DNA of 64,000 nt from VBOC01 sp964512655 (GCA_964512655.1 CAZEJT010000002.1:1-64000), one strand, 5' to 3'; numbered from the stretch's first letter, positions 32,539-41,699 are shown. Numbers and translations are program-made. Notes: generated from the letters alone by a model not told the origin.

Positions 32539-34707
32539 CTAGATGAACAAGGGAGCCAGGACGAGTGTGATGGTGGAGAGGAGTTTGATCAGCACGTGCA
32601 ACGACGGCCCTGCGGTATCCTTGAACGGATCGCCGACGGTGTCGCCGACAACCGCCGCTTTGTGCGGTTCAGATTTCTTCCCGCCGTAGGCGCCCGTCTC
32701 GATGAACTTCTTCGCGTTATCCCAGGCCCCTCCTCCGTTGTTCAGGAAGAGCGCCATGAGGATACCGGTAATCGTGCCGGCCATCAGAAAGCCGCCGACA
32801 ACTTCCGCGCCGCTCGCGCCGGTGGCCGCCTGTCCGCCTGCGTAATAGATCCATCGGAACACAACGCCGACGCCGACAGTCATTCCCACGACTAATAGTC
32901 CCGGAAGCACCATCTTTGCGAGAGCCGCCCTCGTGGCGATATCGACGCACTGCCCGTAATCGGGCTTTGAAGTCCCCTGCATGATCCCGGGGTTGTTCTT
33001 GAACTGCTCGCGGACATTGTTGATGATCGCGTACGCCGCCTTGCCCACGGCTTTAATTGCTAGGGAGGAGAAGAGGTAGACGAGCACGGCCCCGAGCATC
33101 GCCCCCACAAACACCTCGGGCTTGTTCAGGTTGATGACCGGCTGAAACGAGGGCATGTAATTCCGGACCTCGTCGATGTACGCCCCGAAGAGAAGGAAGG
33201 CCGCGAGAGCCGCAGACCCGACGGCGTAGCCTTTCGTAAGAGCCTTGGTGGTGTTCCCCACCGAGTCGAGCCGGTCCGTCCGCTCGCGAATCTCATGGGG
33301 CTGCTGGCTCATCTCGACGATGCCTCCGGCATTATCGGTAATCGGACCGAATGTGTCCATTGCGAGGATATAAGCGGCGGTCCCCAGCATTCCCATTGTG
33401 GCAACGGCCGTCCCGAAAAGTCCTGCGTTTTCCAGACCCGAGTGCGATCCCAGGAAGTACGCTCCGACGATTGCGCCGCTGATGACGAGGATGGGGTAGC
33501 CGGTTGATTCCATTCCGACTGCGACGCCTGCGATGATGTTTGTGGCCGGGCCGGTCTGGGAGGCCTCGGCGATCGATTTCACCGGCCGGTATCGGTATTC
33601 CGTGTAGTATTGTGTGATGTACACGAATGCTACCGATGTGAGCACGCCTATAATTCCGCAGAGAAAGAAATTGAAGTAGAATTCCGCTCCGAGGAGCCAG
33701 CGGGAGGCCACGAAGAATCCGGCCATCGCAAGCACTGCGGCGATGAAGTAACCGCGGTTGAGGGCGTTCATGGGGTCTTCGTTTTCCTTCGCGCGCACCG
33801 ACATGATGCCGACGATGGAGGCGAAAATACCGAAGGCACGGGCCACGAGCGGAAAGAGGATGACTCCCAGAAGAGTGAGGTCATGCGATGCGAAATACGC
33901 CGCGTTGGAGCGGTAGAGGCCGGCTGCAAGGATCATGGCCCCGATATTCTCGGCCGCAGTCGATTCGAAGAGATCGGCTCCGCGGCCCGCGCAATCGCCC
34001 ACGTTGTCTCCGACGAGATCGGCGATCACCGCCGGATTGCGGGGGTCATCCTCGGGTATTCCTGCCTCAACTTTTCCTACCAGGTCGGCCCCCACATCGG
34101 CTGCCTTCGTGTATATTCCGCCGCCGAGCTGGGCGAACAGTGCCACAAAGCTTGCGCCGAAGCCGTATCCGACAATCAGCAGCGGGATTTTCGTGATATC
34201 GTCCGTTACCCCCAGCGCTTTCACGAGAGTGAAAAGGCCCGCCACCCCGAGGAGGCTCATCGCAACAACGAAGAAACCTGAGACTGCGCCGCCCCGTAAA
34301 GAGGTTTGGAGGGCGTCGTTCATGTTCGAGCGTGCCGCCGAGGCAGTCCTGATGTTGCTCCGGATTGCGACCCACATCCCCATATACCCCGCTGCGACCG
34401 AACACGTCGCCCCGAACACGAATGAGAGAGTAGTCCAGAGAGCCAGATCGAACGTGCTCGCGGGATCGTGTTCGTTGTGGGCCCTGACGAATGCGTAGAG
34501 GATATAGATGAGGCAGGCGAGGGCAACCGCCAGAAAGGCGATCGTTCTATTCTGCCTGCGGAGGAATGCTTCGGCACCCTGCTTGATCGCATTGGAGATC
34601 TCCCGCATCCGGTCGGTTCCGGTGTCTCTCCGCAGGACGTCGCGAACGAGGTAGAGGGCGAACAACAGGCCCAGGATGCTGAATCCGAAAATGAGTGATA
34701 ATTCCAT
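32539..34707 (-). CDS. hppA: Membrane-bound proton-pumping pyrophosphatase, K+-independent type
   Basis: Uses pyrophosphate to pump ions across the inner membrane. About 16 membrane helices in 722 residues. The pyrophosphate site is visible as DVGADLVGKVEAGIPEDDPR then NPAVIADLVGDNVGDCAGRG. The key position in GNTTKALT is Lys, with Thr three residues later; K+-dependent enzymes carry Ala/Gly at these sites. Known Na+ pumps of this family are K+-dependent, so this should be an H+ pump. It is upstream of the ATL gene. Confidence 0.95.
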   Translation of the reverse strand: MELSLIFGFSILGLLFALYLVRDVLRRDTGTDRMREISNAIKQGAEAFLRRQNRTIAFLAVALACLIYILYAFVRAHNEHDPASTFDLALWTTLSFVFGATCSVAAGYMGMWVAIRSNIRTASAARSNMNDALQTSLRGGAVSGFFVVAMSLLGVAGLFTLVKALGVTDDITKIPLLIVGYGFGASFVALFAQLGGGIYTKAADVGADLVGKVEAGIPEDDPRNPAVIADLVGDNVGDCAGRGADLFESTAAENIGAMILAAGLYRSNAAYFASHDLTLLGVILFPLVARAFGIFASIVGIMSVRAKENEDPMNALNRGYFIAAVLAMAGFFVASRWLLGAEFYFNFFLCGIIGVLTSVAFVYITQYYTEYRYRPVKSIAEASQTGPATNIIAGVAVGMESTGYPILVISGAIVGAYFLGSHSGLENAGLFGTAVATMGMLGTAAYILAMDTFGPITDNAGGIVEMSQQPHEIRERTDRLDSVGNTTKALTKGYAVGSAALAAFLLFGAYIDEVRNYMPSFQPVINLNKPEVFVGAMLGAVLVYLFSSLAIKAVGKAAYAIINNVREQFKNNPGIMQGTSKPDYGQCVDIATRAALAKMVLPGLLVVGMTVGVGVVFRWIYYAGGQAATGASGAEVVGGFLMAGTITGILMALFLNNGGGAWDNAKKFIETGAYGGKKSEPHKAAVVGDTVGDPFKDTAGPSLHVLIKLLSTITLVLAPLFI

Positions 34708-35039
34708 AACGGCCTGCCGGTCCTTTCACGTTCATGAATGGTTGCTCACACCTCACACATGCGGGTTTCCGGTCACAAACGCCAGGCGCCGATCATGCAA
34801 GAAGGCCTGGGAATTACCCCGCGCTCCAGAAATTCAGTACCTGTTGAAGAACAACTGAAGGATTCAGTTCCTTCGGAAGGTGGCGCTCAAGATACGTAAA
34901 AAAAACGAAAAAGTCGAATTTTTGGGGGGGGAAGGACCGGCGGTTGTAATAACTCTTTAGAAATGTCAGGTATATGCATCTTAAACTGGTGTCACGGTCC
35001 ATACCGTGACACCAGGGGGGAATGAAGTGGAAACTGTGC
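34708..35039. other. Intergenic region between hppA and the TPR gene
   Basis: 332 bp without a convincing gene. It holds one family A hairpin (34986-35015) and an A-rich stretch (GTAAAAAAAACGAAAAAG, about 34896-34915). I could not identify the hppA promoter here. Confidence 0.6.
34986..35015 (+). repeat. Family A hairpin repeat at the end of the TonB operon
   Basis: A perfect 13-bp stem with loop CCAT, 24 bp past the TPR-protein stop. It could act as a 3' stem-loop for the nine-gene operon. Confidence 0.9.
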
Positions 35040-36587
35040 CTAATCGCCGAGAAGTTTCATGTACTTCTCCGCGTCGACGGCTTCCTTGGAATTGGGGCAG
35101 AGCTCCATCACCTTGCGATAGTACCGCTTTGCCTCCTCCTTATTGTTGCTGTTCTGGAAGGACTCGCCGCACCAGAGAAGGGCCTGGCAGTTCCTCGCGT
35201 CGATCGCAAGAGCCCTCTTCAGGTTCTCGGCCGCCTTGGCGTAGATCGGACTATTGAGCTTGGCATCCTTGATTTTCGATGCATCGGTGAGGTAGCTCAC
35301 TCCGATTGCGATATAGGACTCAACGAGCTCTTTATTATATTTCCCTTCTTCCTCGGAGGAATTCGCCGCAAGCGCAAGCTCGATGACCTTCCGGTAGGCC
35401 TCCAGTTCGTCGGATCTGGCCGAGGTCGCCGCATCGTTCGCTGCGTAAATCAGGGCATTGCAGCGCGCCAGCGTAACCCACGCCTGAACATACTCGGGCC
35501 TGAAGGAGATGCATTTTTTGATGTGCTCAAGCGCGTCCTTGAACTGCTTGTACTGCATCAGAGATACCGCGGCGTTGTAGTGCGAAGCAAACTGGTACGC
35601 CGAAGAGGTATCGCAGGCAATTTTCCTCGCGAACATCCCCACCGCATCCGGCCACTTTTTGAGCGCCATGTAGACCGTGCCGTAGTCGTACGGTATGTCG
35701 CAGCGGCTCGAATCCTTTTTGTACGCCCGGGCGTAGATGCTCGCGGCGCTGTCGTAGATCTGCTTCGCCTTATAGGCCTTGGCAAGGGAAATCAGCTTAT
35801 CGATCGGGAGCGATTCCAGTCGCACGCTTCTGTAGGCGTTGATCGCCGAGTCGATTTTTCCTGTCTTGATGTAGGCATCCGCCAGCATCTCCGAGATATC
35901 ATTCTGCGCGGGATCGATTTTTACGATCTTGTCGCCGACGGGGATGAACCGGGTGAAATTATTCGTCCCGTAGAGCGACCGGGCATACTGGATCTGAACA
36001 TGGAGCGAGTCCGGCTGGAGCCGCGACAGGCGTTCAAAAATTGGGAGCGCATTTGCGTAGAGTTTCTGCTTTGCCCTCAGGTAGATATCCCCTACGTTCC
36101 GCAGCGCCTGAACGTTGTTCGAGTCGAGCGCCAGCACGTGAACATACGCGCCCGCGGCGTCGCCGTACTGGCGGTTGTGGCGGTACGCCTCGGCGAGCTT
36201 CACCCACAACTCCGCCCTGGCGCTGTCGCGCAGGGTGGCGTTCCTGTACTGTTCTGCGGCCGCTGCAAGTATCTTCTGTGCGGCATAGACATCGCCCAGG
36301 AGCTCGAAAATCCTGGCGTTGGAGGTATCCACTTCACGGGCCTGAAAGAGCACCACCAGCGTCGATTCGGTCGAATCGACCTTCAGCAGCGACGTTGCCA
36401 GCAGGAGATAGGCTTCAACGTTTTTCCTGTCGTCCGACACCGCGTCCCTGAATTCTTTGATCGCTTCGAGATAGTTTTTTGACTCGAGGGCAGCCTTGCC
36501 CCTTTTCATGTGATCCTCTGCGAAGAGACGGCTCGCGGAAGAGAGGACCATTAGGATCAAGAACGCTATGCTTAGTCTGTAATTCAC
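35040..36587 (-). CDS. Exported TPR-repeat protein
   Basis: A 515-residue protein with a signal peptide (MNYRLSIAFLILMVLSSASR) and about ten tetratricopeptide repeats (for example GKAALESKNYLEAIKEFRDA, AEAYRHNRQYGDAAGAYVHV, ALEHIKKCISFRPEYVQAWV). TPRs bind partner proteins, so it probably scaffolds the periplasmic side of the TonB/ExbBD system encoded upstream. The GTG start overlaps the stop of the PstS-like gene (GTGA). It is the last gene of the operon. Confidence 0.88.
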   Translation of the reverse strand: MNYRLSIAFLILMVLSSASRLFAEDHMKRGKAALESKNYLEAIKEFRDAVSDDRKNVEAYLLLATSLLKVDSTESTLVVLFQAREVDTSNARIFELLGDVYAAQKILAAAAEQYRNATLRDSARAELWVKLAEAYRHNRQYGDAAGAYVHVLALDSNNVQALRNVGDIYLRAKQKLYANALPIFERLSRLQPDSLHVQIQYARSLYGTNNFTRFIPVGDKIVKIDPAQNDISEMLADAYIKTGKIDSAINAYRSVRLESLPIDKLISLAKAYKAKQIYDSAASIYARAYKKDSSRCDIPYDYGTVYMALKKWPDAVGMFARKIACDTSSAYQFASHYNAAVSLMQYKQFKDALEHIKKCISFRPEYVQAWVTLARCNALIYAANDAATSARSDELEAYRKVIELALAANSSEEEGKYNKELVESYIAIGVSYLTDASKIKDAKLNSPIYAKAAENLKRALAIDARNCQALLWCGESFQNSNNKEEAKRYYRKVMELCPNSKEAVDAEKYMKLLGD

Positions 36588-37516
36588 CTTGGTTGACCTT
36601 CGCTCGTTAGTTGAACAAGACGGATCGGCATTGTCGCAGGCACGAGTCCACTATTCAGAACAATCTTCTGTCCGGGTGCGGATGTGACGAACGACACAAA
36701 CCCGATTCCAACACTGTAGATGTCGGCGCGTGAATAGAAGTAGATCTGGCGCGTCAATGGATAATACCCCTGGAATACATAGGCCTGGTGAGGCGAAAAG
36801 TACTTCCCGTGCCCGAGAGAATCCGGCGCGCCGGGGTCGGCCAGTTCGAGCGCCTTCACCTTCTCCTTATTCTCGCTGAGCCAGTTCAGACCCAAAAACC
36901 CGATGGCGTTGGGGTTGGATGAAACAAATTTCACCATCTCAGGCGAGGTCGAAGCGACCGCTTCCGGCTTTTCGAGCGGGCCCCCTTTCACGATTCGATC
37001 GAGAAGGGTTTGAAACGTCCCCGAGTTCCGGCTCGGATAACAGAGCTCGATCGGGGACTTGGAAGTGCCGCCCGCCTCCTTCCACGAATGAATTGTCCCC
37101 GTAAGTATGCTGTCGAGCTGAGTTGTGCGCAACTGCGTCAGCGGGTTTTCAACGTTGACGATGACTGCGATCGCGTCGATAGCAATCTTATACTCCGCGT
37201 ACTGCACGTTCGCTTTCTGAGCCGCATCGCGCTCATCGGAGGTGAGCGCCCGCGAGGACACTATCACTTTAATCGTATCGTTGAAGAGCCTTCCGATTGC
37301 CTCGCGCGCGTGCGCGCTCTCAAGCGTAATATGGGCATCGGGATAGAGCCGCTCGAATGTGTCTTTCTCCGTGGTCATCAGCGGAAGCACCGATTCAGAC
37401 ACAACCACCGTGCCGTGCCCCTTTGTCGGGGTCTCGCTCCGCTCCTTTTGGCACGCGGCAAGAAGCGGGAGCAGAACGAATATCCATCGGACGCTATTCC
37501 TAAGGTCGGCTCGCAT
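36584..37516 (-). CDS. PstS-family phosphate-binding-like lipoprotein
   Basis: A 310-residue lipoprotein (LLAACQ lipobox, about residue 22) of the type II periplasmic binding fold. The PstS-like parts are GTVVVSESVLPLMTTE, VIVSSRALTSDE, IAIDAIAVIVNVENPL and SRNSGTFQTLLDRIV. No PstA, PstB or PstC gene is near, so it does not serve a classical phosphate ABC transporter here. It lies between TonB genes and a TPR gene; this neighbourhood is familiar from Bacteroidota genomes. The ligand is unknown. Confidence 0.85.
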   Translation of the reverse strand: MRADLRNSVRWIFVLLPLLAACQKERSETPTKGHGTVVVSESVLPLMTTEKDTFERLYPDAHITLESAHAREAIGRLFNDTIKVIVSSRALTSDERDAAQKANVQYAEYKIAIDAIAVIVNVENPLTQLRTTQLDSILTGTIHSWKEAGGTSKSPIELCYPSRNSGTFQTLLDRIVKGGPLEKPEAVASTSPEMVKFVSSNPNAIGFLGLNWLSENKEKVKALELADPGAPDSLGHGKYFSPHQAYVFQGYYPLTRQIYFYSRADIYSVGIGFVSFVTSAPGQKIVLNSGLVPATMPIRLVQLTSEGQPR

Positions 37517-37727
37517 TTCTCTGTTTTAAAACCACCATCACGATCCTATATGAGCCGTATAGTATCATGACCACCCCAAGGATGATCCTGTAATTCGCCG
37601 GGATGTACGCGGGAATCATGGGCCCCGCAAGAAGCATGATCCCCAGCAGAAGAATCAGGCACGCCGTCACAAAGCTGATGATCCTGAAGAGAACCTGTGC
37701 CAGCATATCCTGGCCGCTCAATGGCAT
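37500..37727 (-). CDS. Small two-helix membrane protein
   Basis: A 75-residue protein with two hydrophobic segments (ISFVTACLILLLGIMLLAGP and YRIILGVVMILYGSYRIVMV) and a basic C-terminus. No family recognised. It overlaps the start of the PstS-like gene by 17 bp and follows tonB by 5 bp, so it belongs to the operon. Confidence 0.75.
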   Translation of the reverse strand: MPLSGQDMLAQVLFRIISFVTACLILLLGIMLLAGPMIPAYIPANYRIILGVVMILYGSYRIVMVVLKQRNASRP

Positions 37728-37732
37728 GTCCT

Positions 37733-38476
37733 TCAGCGGGACAGTTTAAATCTAAAAGGAATAACCGTCCACACTCTGACAGGCCCGGAGGTCATCATCC
37801 CCGGGACAAACACCCATTTCCTGGCGGCCCGCTCGGCGTATCGGTCGAAGAATGCGTTTGTGCTGTTGACAATTGATGCCGTGCTGACGCGGCCGTCCTT
37901 CTCAACGAGGACCTTCACCGACACCGTGCCCTCCAGTCCGAGCCGCCGTGCGTCCTCTGGATAGTCCGGGTTGACGATCGTGACCGGAACGGGCGGACGT
38001 TCCACGAACGGGAATATGCTCGTATCCGTTGCGGCCTCCGATCCTGTACCGGACTCCGGACCATCACCCCGCCCGGGATCGGCGTCTCCGTTGACACTAT
38101 CCATTTCTCCAAGAGACGTCCAGGGATCTATGGGCTGCGGATTCTGCGCCAGCGCGGAATCTTCGAAGGGAGTCTCCGTAATCACGGGCTTGCCTATCCA
38201 CTTCCGTGGAGGAATCGACCGCGGCGGCTGCGGTCGGCGCGCTCCGTCCCAGGGCCTGTTAGAATCCATTGGCGGCCCGGGAACAATGCTTATTATGGGA
38301 CGATCCGGTATCACCGGCTCAGGACCTCTCAGGAGAGCGCTCACGAGGTACGCGCCGATCAGAACGAGGTGCAGATCCACGGCCACCGTGAGTGCTACAA
38401 ACCCGTGCCTGCCGTACAGCGACTCCACGCGTTGCAACCCGGAGTGAAGCGAGATCGCTGCAACTCTGGACACCAT
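37733..38476 (-). CDS. TonB-like energy transducer (second copy)
   Basis: A 247-residue protein with a cytoplasmic N-terminal stretch, one membrane helix (about 26-48), a proline-rich linker and a TonB C-terminal domain (VNPDYPEDARRLGLEGTVSV and KWVFVPGMMTSGPVRVWTVI). It would carry proton-motive energy from ExbBD to outer-membrane or envelope partners. It resembles its upstream paralogue in both end domains but has a different linker. A family B repeat separates the two genes. Confidence 0.88.
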   Translation of the reverse strand: MVSRVAAISLHSGLQRVESLYGRHGFVALTVAVDLHLVLIGAYLVSALLRGPEPVIPDRPIISIVPGPPMDSNRPWDGARRPQPPRSIPPRKWIGKPVITETPFEDSALAQNPQPIDPWTSLGEMDSVNGDADPGRGDGPESGTGSEAATDTSIFPFVERPPVPVTIVNPDYPEDARRLGLEGTVSVKVLVEKDGRVSTASIVNSTNAFFDRYAERAARKWVFVPGMMTSGPVRVWTVIPFRFKLSR

Positions 38477-38505
38477 GTCTCTTGCTCCTTTCCCGCTCGG
38501 AACCG

Positions 38506-38528
38506 GTAGGCGCCGGCTTCGGCCGGCG
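38506..38528 (+). repeat. Family B repeat inside the TonB operon
   Basis: GTAGG then CGCCGGC-TTCG-GCCGGCG. It lies in the 78-bp gap between the two tonB genes. In the mRNA the stem has a loop that reads CGAA on the minus strand. Confidence 0.8.
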
Positions 38529-38554
38529 CGAGTCTTCGGAACTACCTAAACCGG

Positions 38555-39277
38555 CTACTTATTCAACCTGAACCGGAACGGCACCGAGGTCCACACTGCC
38601 ACCGGGCCATTGTTCATGATAGCCGGCGTGAAGACCCACTTATACGCGGCATCAATCGCCGGTTGGGCGAATACTTCGGGATCCGCCTTGAGCAGCACAA
38701 CCTTTTTTACCTTCCCCTCTTTGTCCACCCAGCACTTTACCTGGACCGTGCCCTCGAGGCCTGCGCGCCGCGCAAGCTCGGGATAATCGGGCTGGACAAT
38801 CTTGATCGGCACGGGGAGTTTTTCCACCGGTACGAAATCTGGCGGCTCCTCGTCCTCAATCTTAATGTCCTGCTGGACCGCAACTCCTCCTCCGCCGCCG
38901 CCAGAGACAACAGGGGCCGGCGCCTCGGAGAGCTCTTTCTGCGTCGCTATCGTCTGCTCGGGGCTCACCTCCGCATCGGGCACGGGCACCGGCACGCCGA
39001 CGGTGGGTTTAGCCACCGGCACGCTCACCTGTACTTGGGGAGCCGCCTCGGTGTTCGTGATCGAGGGAGGCGGTCCCAGCTCGCTGTATTTCATGATCCT
39101 GACCGTCATCGTCGGCTCCTCTTCCGCTCCGAGGTACTGGTAGAGGTAGTATCCGCCGATAATCAGGAAGTGGAGCAGCACGGCGGAGGTGAGCGCCCAG
39201 GAGGCATATTTCTGATACATCCCCTTGAGCTCCCGCATTCCGTAGTGCATGCTCACCGCTACTGCTTTCGCTGTCAT
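38555..39277 (-). CDS. TonB-like energy transducer (first copy)
   Basis: A 240-residue TonB: N-terminal 28 residues in the cytoplasm, one membrane helix (WALTSAVLLHFLIIGGYYLY), a Pro/Val-rich linker with a Gly6 run, and a C-terminal TonB domain (VQPDYPELARRAGLEGTVQV, YKWVFTPAIMNNGPVAVWTS). The N-terminal stretch before the helix (AVSMHYGMRELKGMYQKYAS) is shared with the second TonB, suggesting they dock on the same ExbB complex. Confidence 0.92.
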   Translation of the reverse strand: MTAKAVAVSMHYGMRELKGMYQKYASWALTSAVLLHFLIIGGYYLYQYLGAEEEPTMTVRIMKYSELGPPPSITNTEAAPQVQVSVPVAKPTVGVPVPVPDAEVSPEQTIATQKELSEAPAPVVSGGGGGGVAVQQDIKIEDEEPPDFVPVEKLPVPIKIVQPDYPELARRAGLEGTVQVKCWVDKEGKVKKVVLLKADPEVFAQPAIDAAYKWVFTPAIMNNGPVAVWTSVPFRFRLNK

Positions 39278-39297
39278 AGTCTATTCTCCTTTGTCGC

Positions 39298-39798
39298 CTA
39301 CGATGTCGCTTTCGACAGCAGCTGCTTGTCGGCATCAAGCATCGGTGCCAGGCTGAACCTCGTGATGTTGGCGAGATTCAGCTCATCCATGATGTCAACC
39401 ATGTAATGGTATTTCCCCTTCCGGTCCACCTTGATGAGCGTGATCAGCTTCGAGTTCTGCCTGACCTTGTCCATCATCAGAGTCCGGAGGTTCTTGAAAT
39501 CCACCTTCGTGGGGATTTCGGTGCCTACGTTCCAGTAAATCGAGCCGTCCTCCTTCACAAGGAGCGTCAGAAGATTGCTCTGCGGAACCTCGACTTTCGT
39601 ATCCGCCGGAGGGAGGTTGATTTCCATCGTCTGGGGCCGATTCATGGTCGTCGTCAGCATGAAAAACGTCAGAAGGAGGAATGCCACGTCGACCATGGGC
39701 GTCATGTCGATCCTGACGCCAAGTCGCCGCATTTTCTTATGCTTCTTGCGCTTTTTCTCGTGCCCTCGCGGAGCCGAGCCAGCATCCATTCCAGCCAT
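39298..39798 (-). CDS. exbD: ExbD/TolR-family protein (first)
   Basis: A 166-residue protein with a basic N-terminus (HEKKRKKHKKMRRLG), the key motif RIDMTPMVDVAFLLLTFFML carrying the proton-relay Asp, and a periplasmic domain. It forms the proton channel with ExbB. An ExbD paralogue follows in the operon's upstream direction; two ExbDs per ExbB is common in Bacteroidota. Confidence 0.93.
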   Translation of the reverse strand: MAGMDAGSAPRGHEKKRKKHKKMRRLGVRIDMTPMVDVAFLLLTFFMLTTTMNRPQTMEINLPPADTKVEVPQSNLLTLLVKEDGSIYWNVGTEIPTKVDFKNLRTLMMDKVRQNSKLITLIKVDRKGKYHYMVDIMDELNLANITRFSLAPMLDADKQLLSKATS

Positions 39799-39810
39799 AG
39801 GGTGGGTTCC

Positions 39811-40275
39811 TTAGTCCTTTTTCAATTCTGTGACGAGATTGAATCTCGTAATATTCGTTTTTTGCAGGACGTCCATCACGTCCTCGGTAAGCCCGAAGCC
39901 CGCTTCCTTGTCCCCTTTCACTACTGTGTAGAGGCGGGGGTTCGCGATCCTGGCCTGCACGAGCAGCTTTGCAAGCTCGGAGACGGACACTTCGACATTG
40001 CTGCGGAGCTTGTTTGACTCGCCGAACACGCGCTGCATCATCCGCGGCGAATCGAATCCGAGGAAGAGCCGGTCATCCTTGCTGATCGAGATGAGCATGA
40101 CGTTCGATTCCGGCAATTTGAACGCCGAGTGAGACGCGGGAAGAACGATCTGCACTTCCTCGGGCGGCCGGAACTGGGTCGTCAGCATGAAGAATGTCAG
40201 TAACAGGAACGCGACATCCACCATGGGCGTCATGTCGACCTTGACGCTGACTCTTGCTTTCTTGATTTTTGGCAT
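39811..40275 (-). CDS. exbD: ExbD/TolR-family protein (second)
   Basis: A 154-residue protein with KVDMTPMVDVAFLLLTFFML at residues 13-32. Its periplasmic part differs from the first ExbD but ends in the same way (NITRFNLVTEL against NITRFSLAPML). It starts 20 bp after exbB. Confidence 0.93.
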   Translation of the reverse strand: MPKIKKARVSVKVDMTPMVDVAFLLLTFFMLTTQFRPPEEVQIVLPASHSAFKLPESNVMLISISKDDRLFLGFDSPRMMQRVFGESNKLRSNVEVSVSELAKLLVQARIANPRLYTVVKGDKEAGFGLTEDVMDVLQKTNITRFNLVTELKKD

Positions 40276-40295
40276 CTGGGATGATCCTTTCAGCC

Positions 40296-41078
40296 TTACT
40301 TGGCCCGGGTGGTCAGGGTCTGCACCACATCGTAGCTCGCTTCGTCGATCATGTAGGTGAAGTTGTCGACCTTGTTGACGAAGAAGTTGTATGCCACAAT
40401 GCCGACGATTGCGGCGAAGAGACCGAGCGCGGTGTTGATGAGGGCTTCAGAGATCCCGATAGACAACTGGATCGCGTCCGGAGCGCCGCCCTGTGCCGCA
40501 AGCGCGCGGAACGCACGAATCATTCCGATCACTGTGCCCAGAAGTCCGAACATGGTCGCGATAGACGCGATGGTCGACATGGCGATCAGGTTCTTCTCAA
40601 GGATCGGCATCTCGAGAGCAGTCGCTTCCTCGATCGCACGCTGAACCTCGGCCATCTGTTTCTCCGCTTCGAGGCTCTTGCTATCGCGCGTGAGAGCCTG
40701 GTACCGTTCGAGGCCGGCCTTGATGATATTGGCCATCGATCCCCGCTGCTGGTCGCATGCGGCAATGGCGGCATCGATATCTGACGACGCAAGACTGCGC
40801 TGGACGTTCTTAAGAAACGTTGCAAGGGATCCCCTGCCCTGGGCCTTGCGCAGCGAGAGGGCCCGCTCGACGACAAAGGTTACGACCATGATAGACAGCG
40901 TGATCAGAATTGGCACGATCACGCCTCCGGTATACACCTGGCCCATCATGTTGGTCGGCTTCTCCTTATTGGCTCCGTCGGAAAAATTTCCCGGATTGCC
41001 GAGAATGAACAAGTAGATCACAAGAGACGCGGCGAGCGCTCCTACGACCAACACGATGACGAATGTTGATTGTTTCAT
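40296..41078 (-). CDS. exbB: ExbB/TolQ/MotA-family proton channel protein
   Basis: A 260-residue protein with an N-terminal helix, a second helix (GGVIVPILITLSIMVVTFVV), a cytoplasmic loop and the paired C-terminal helices MSTIASIATMFGLLGTVIGM and ALINTALGLFAAIVGIVAYN. It energises TonB with ExbD. It lies 37 bp after the STAS gene. Confidence 0.93.
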   Translation of the reverse strand: MKQSTFVIVLVVGALAASLVIYLFILGNPGNFSDGANKEKPTNMMGQVYTGGVIVPILITLSIMVVTFVVERALSLRKAQGRGSLATFLKNVQRSLASSDIDAAIAACDQQRGSMANIIKAGLERYQALTRDSKSLEAEKQMAEVQRAIEEATALEMPILEKNLIAMSTIASIATMFGLLGTVIGMIRAFRALAAQGGAPDAIQLSIGISEALINTALGLFAAIVGIVAYNFFVNKVDNFTYMIDEASYDVVQTLTTRAK

Positions 41079-41115
41079 TAGTGTGGCTCCTGTAGTGTGT
41101 GGAAGGGGTATGTAG

Positions 41116-41478
41116 TTACGATGTGGATTTCACTTTCTTGAAACTCTTGATAGCCTCGTCAATGGTGTCATACACTTCAAATATGTCGATAAGCTTGGTG
41201 ACGGCGAGGAGATTCTGGACGCTGTTGCTGATCCCGCTGAGCCTGACCTCTCCGCCGTTTTTGACATAGGAGGTGTGGGCCGCGATGATCGTGCCGATGC
41301 CCGAGCTGTTGATGTAGGTTACTTTCTGGAGATGGATCACGAGGCATTTATTCCCCTGCTCGATGAAGTCCGCCACCGCCTCACGGAGGGCATCTGTGTC
41401 GCCATCGCCCACCAGCGGGCCCCGGATCTCGATGATGGCAATAGTGCCGCTCTCGACGGTTCTACCTCTAACAGACAT
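41116..41478 (-). CDS. STAS-domain (anti-sigma factor antagonist-like) protein
   Basis: A 120-residue single STAS domain like SpoIIAA/RsbV: TIAIIEIRGPLVGDGDTDAL, LVIHLQKVTYINSSGIGTII and GGEVRLSGISNSVQNLLAVT. The SSG serine in YINSSGIGT is the usual phosphorylation site for an anti-sigma kinase. No kinase or phosphatase partner gene is adjacent. It is the first gene of the operon behind a sigma-54 promoter, which is an unusual place for such a protein; a role in membrane-complex regulation is possible. Confidence 0.88.
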   Translation of the reverse strand: MSVRGRTVESGTIAIIEIRGPLVGDGDTDALREAVADFIEQGNKCLVIHLQKVTYINSSGIGTIIAAHTSYVKNGGEVRLSGISNSVQNLLAVTKLIDIFEVYDTIDEAIKSFKKVKSTS

Positions 41479-41524
41479 CGATCAATCCCCTGCTCAACTG
41501 TAATCCTCTATTAGGTTTAACCCA

Positions 41525-41546
41525 CCGGAACAGAGTCCTGTTCCGG
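41525..41546 (-). promoter_or_regulatory. Hairpin in the leader of the STAS-TonB operon
   Basis: CCGGAACAG-AGTC-CTGTTCCGG is a perfect 9-bp stem in the predicted 107-nt leader, about 46 nt before the STAS start. No T run follows, so it is not an ordinary terminator. It could control translation or mRNA stability. Confidence 0.5.
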
Positions 41547-41595
41547 GCGACGATAGGCGGTGTGAATAGGTAAAATCGTGGCAGTTTCGGTCTCC

Positions 41596-41611
41596 TGCAA
41601 ACTAAGTGCCA
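41596..41611 (-). promoter_or_regulatory. Sigma-54 promoter of STAS-ExbBD-TonB operon
   Basis: The minus strand reads TGGCACTTAGTTTGCA: GG and GC elements are exactly 10 bp apart, matching the -24/-12 consensus TGGCAC-N5-TTGC. The predicted start is near 41586, 107 nt before the STAS start codon. The adjacent sigma-54 activator gene supports the call. Confidence 0.8.
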
Positions 41612-41688
41612 GAGTGAAACAAATCCGCTTCGAGTACAATATGAGCCATTGGGGCCAGATTGAATCCAAAACATGAAAACCCGTTTCT

Positions 41689-41699
41689 TGCATAATGCA
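41689..41699. promoter_or_regulatory. Candidate enhancer palindrome 1
   Basis: TGCATAATGCA, inside TTGCATAATGCA. It lies about 108 bp upstream of the predicted sigma-54 start and resembles the second site in sequence. Confidence 0.5.

Noticed and set aside
36584..37516. Start of a Pst phosphate ABC transporter operon
   Set aside because: No pstC, pstA, pstB or phoU follows; the PstS-like gene is embedded among TonB and TPR genes.
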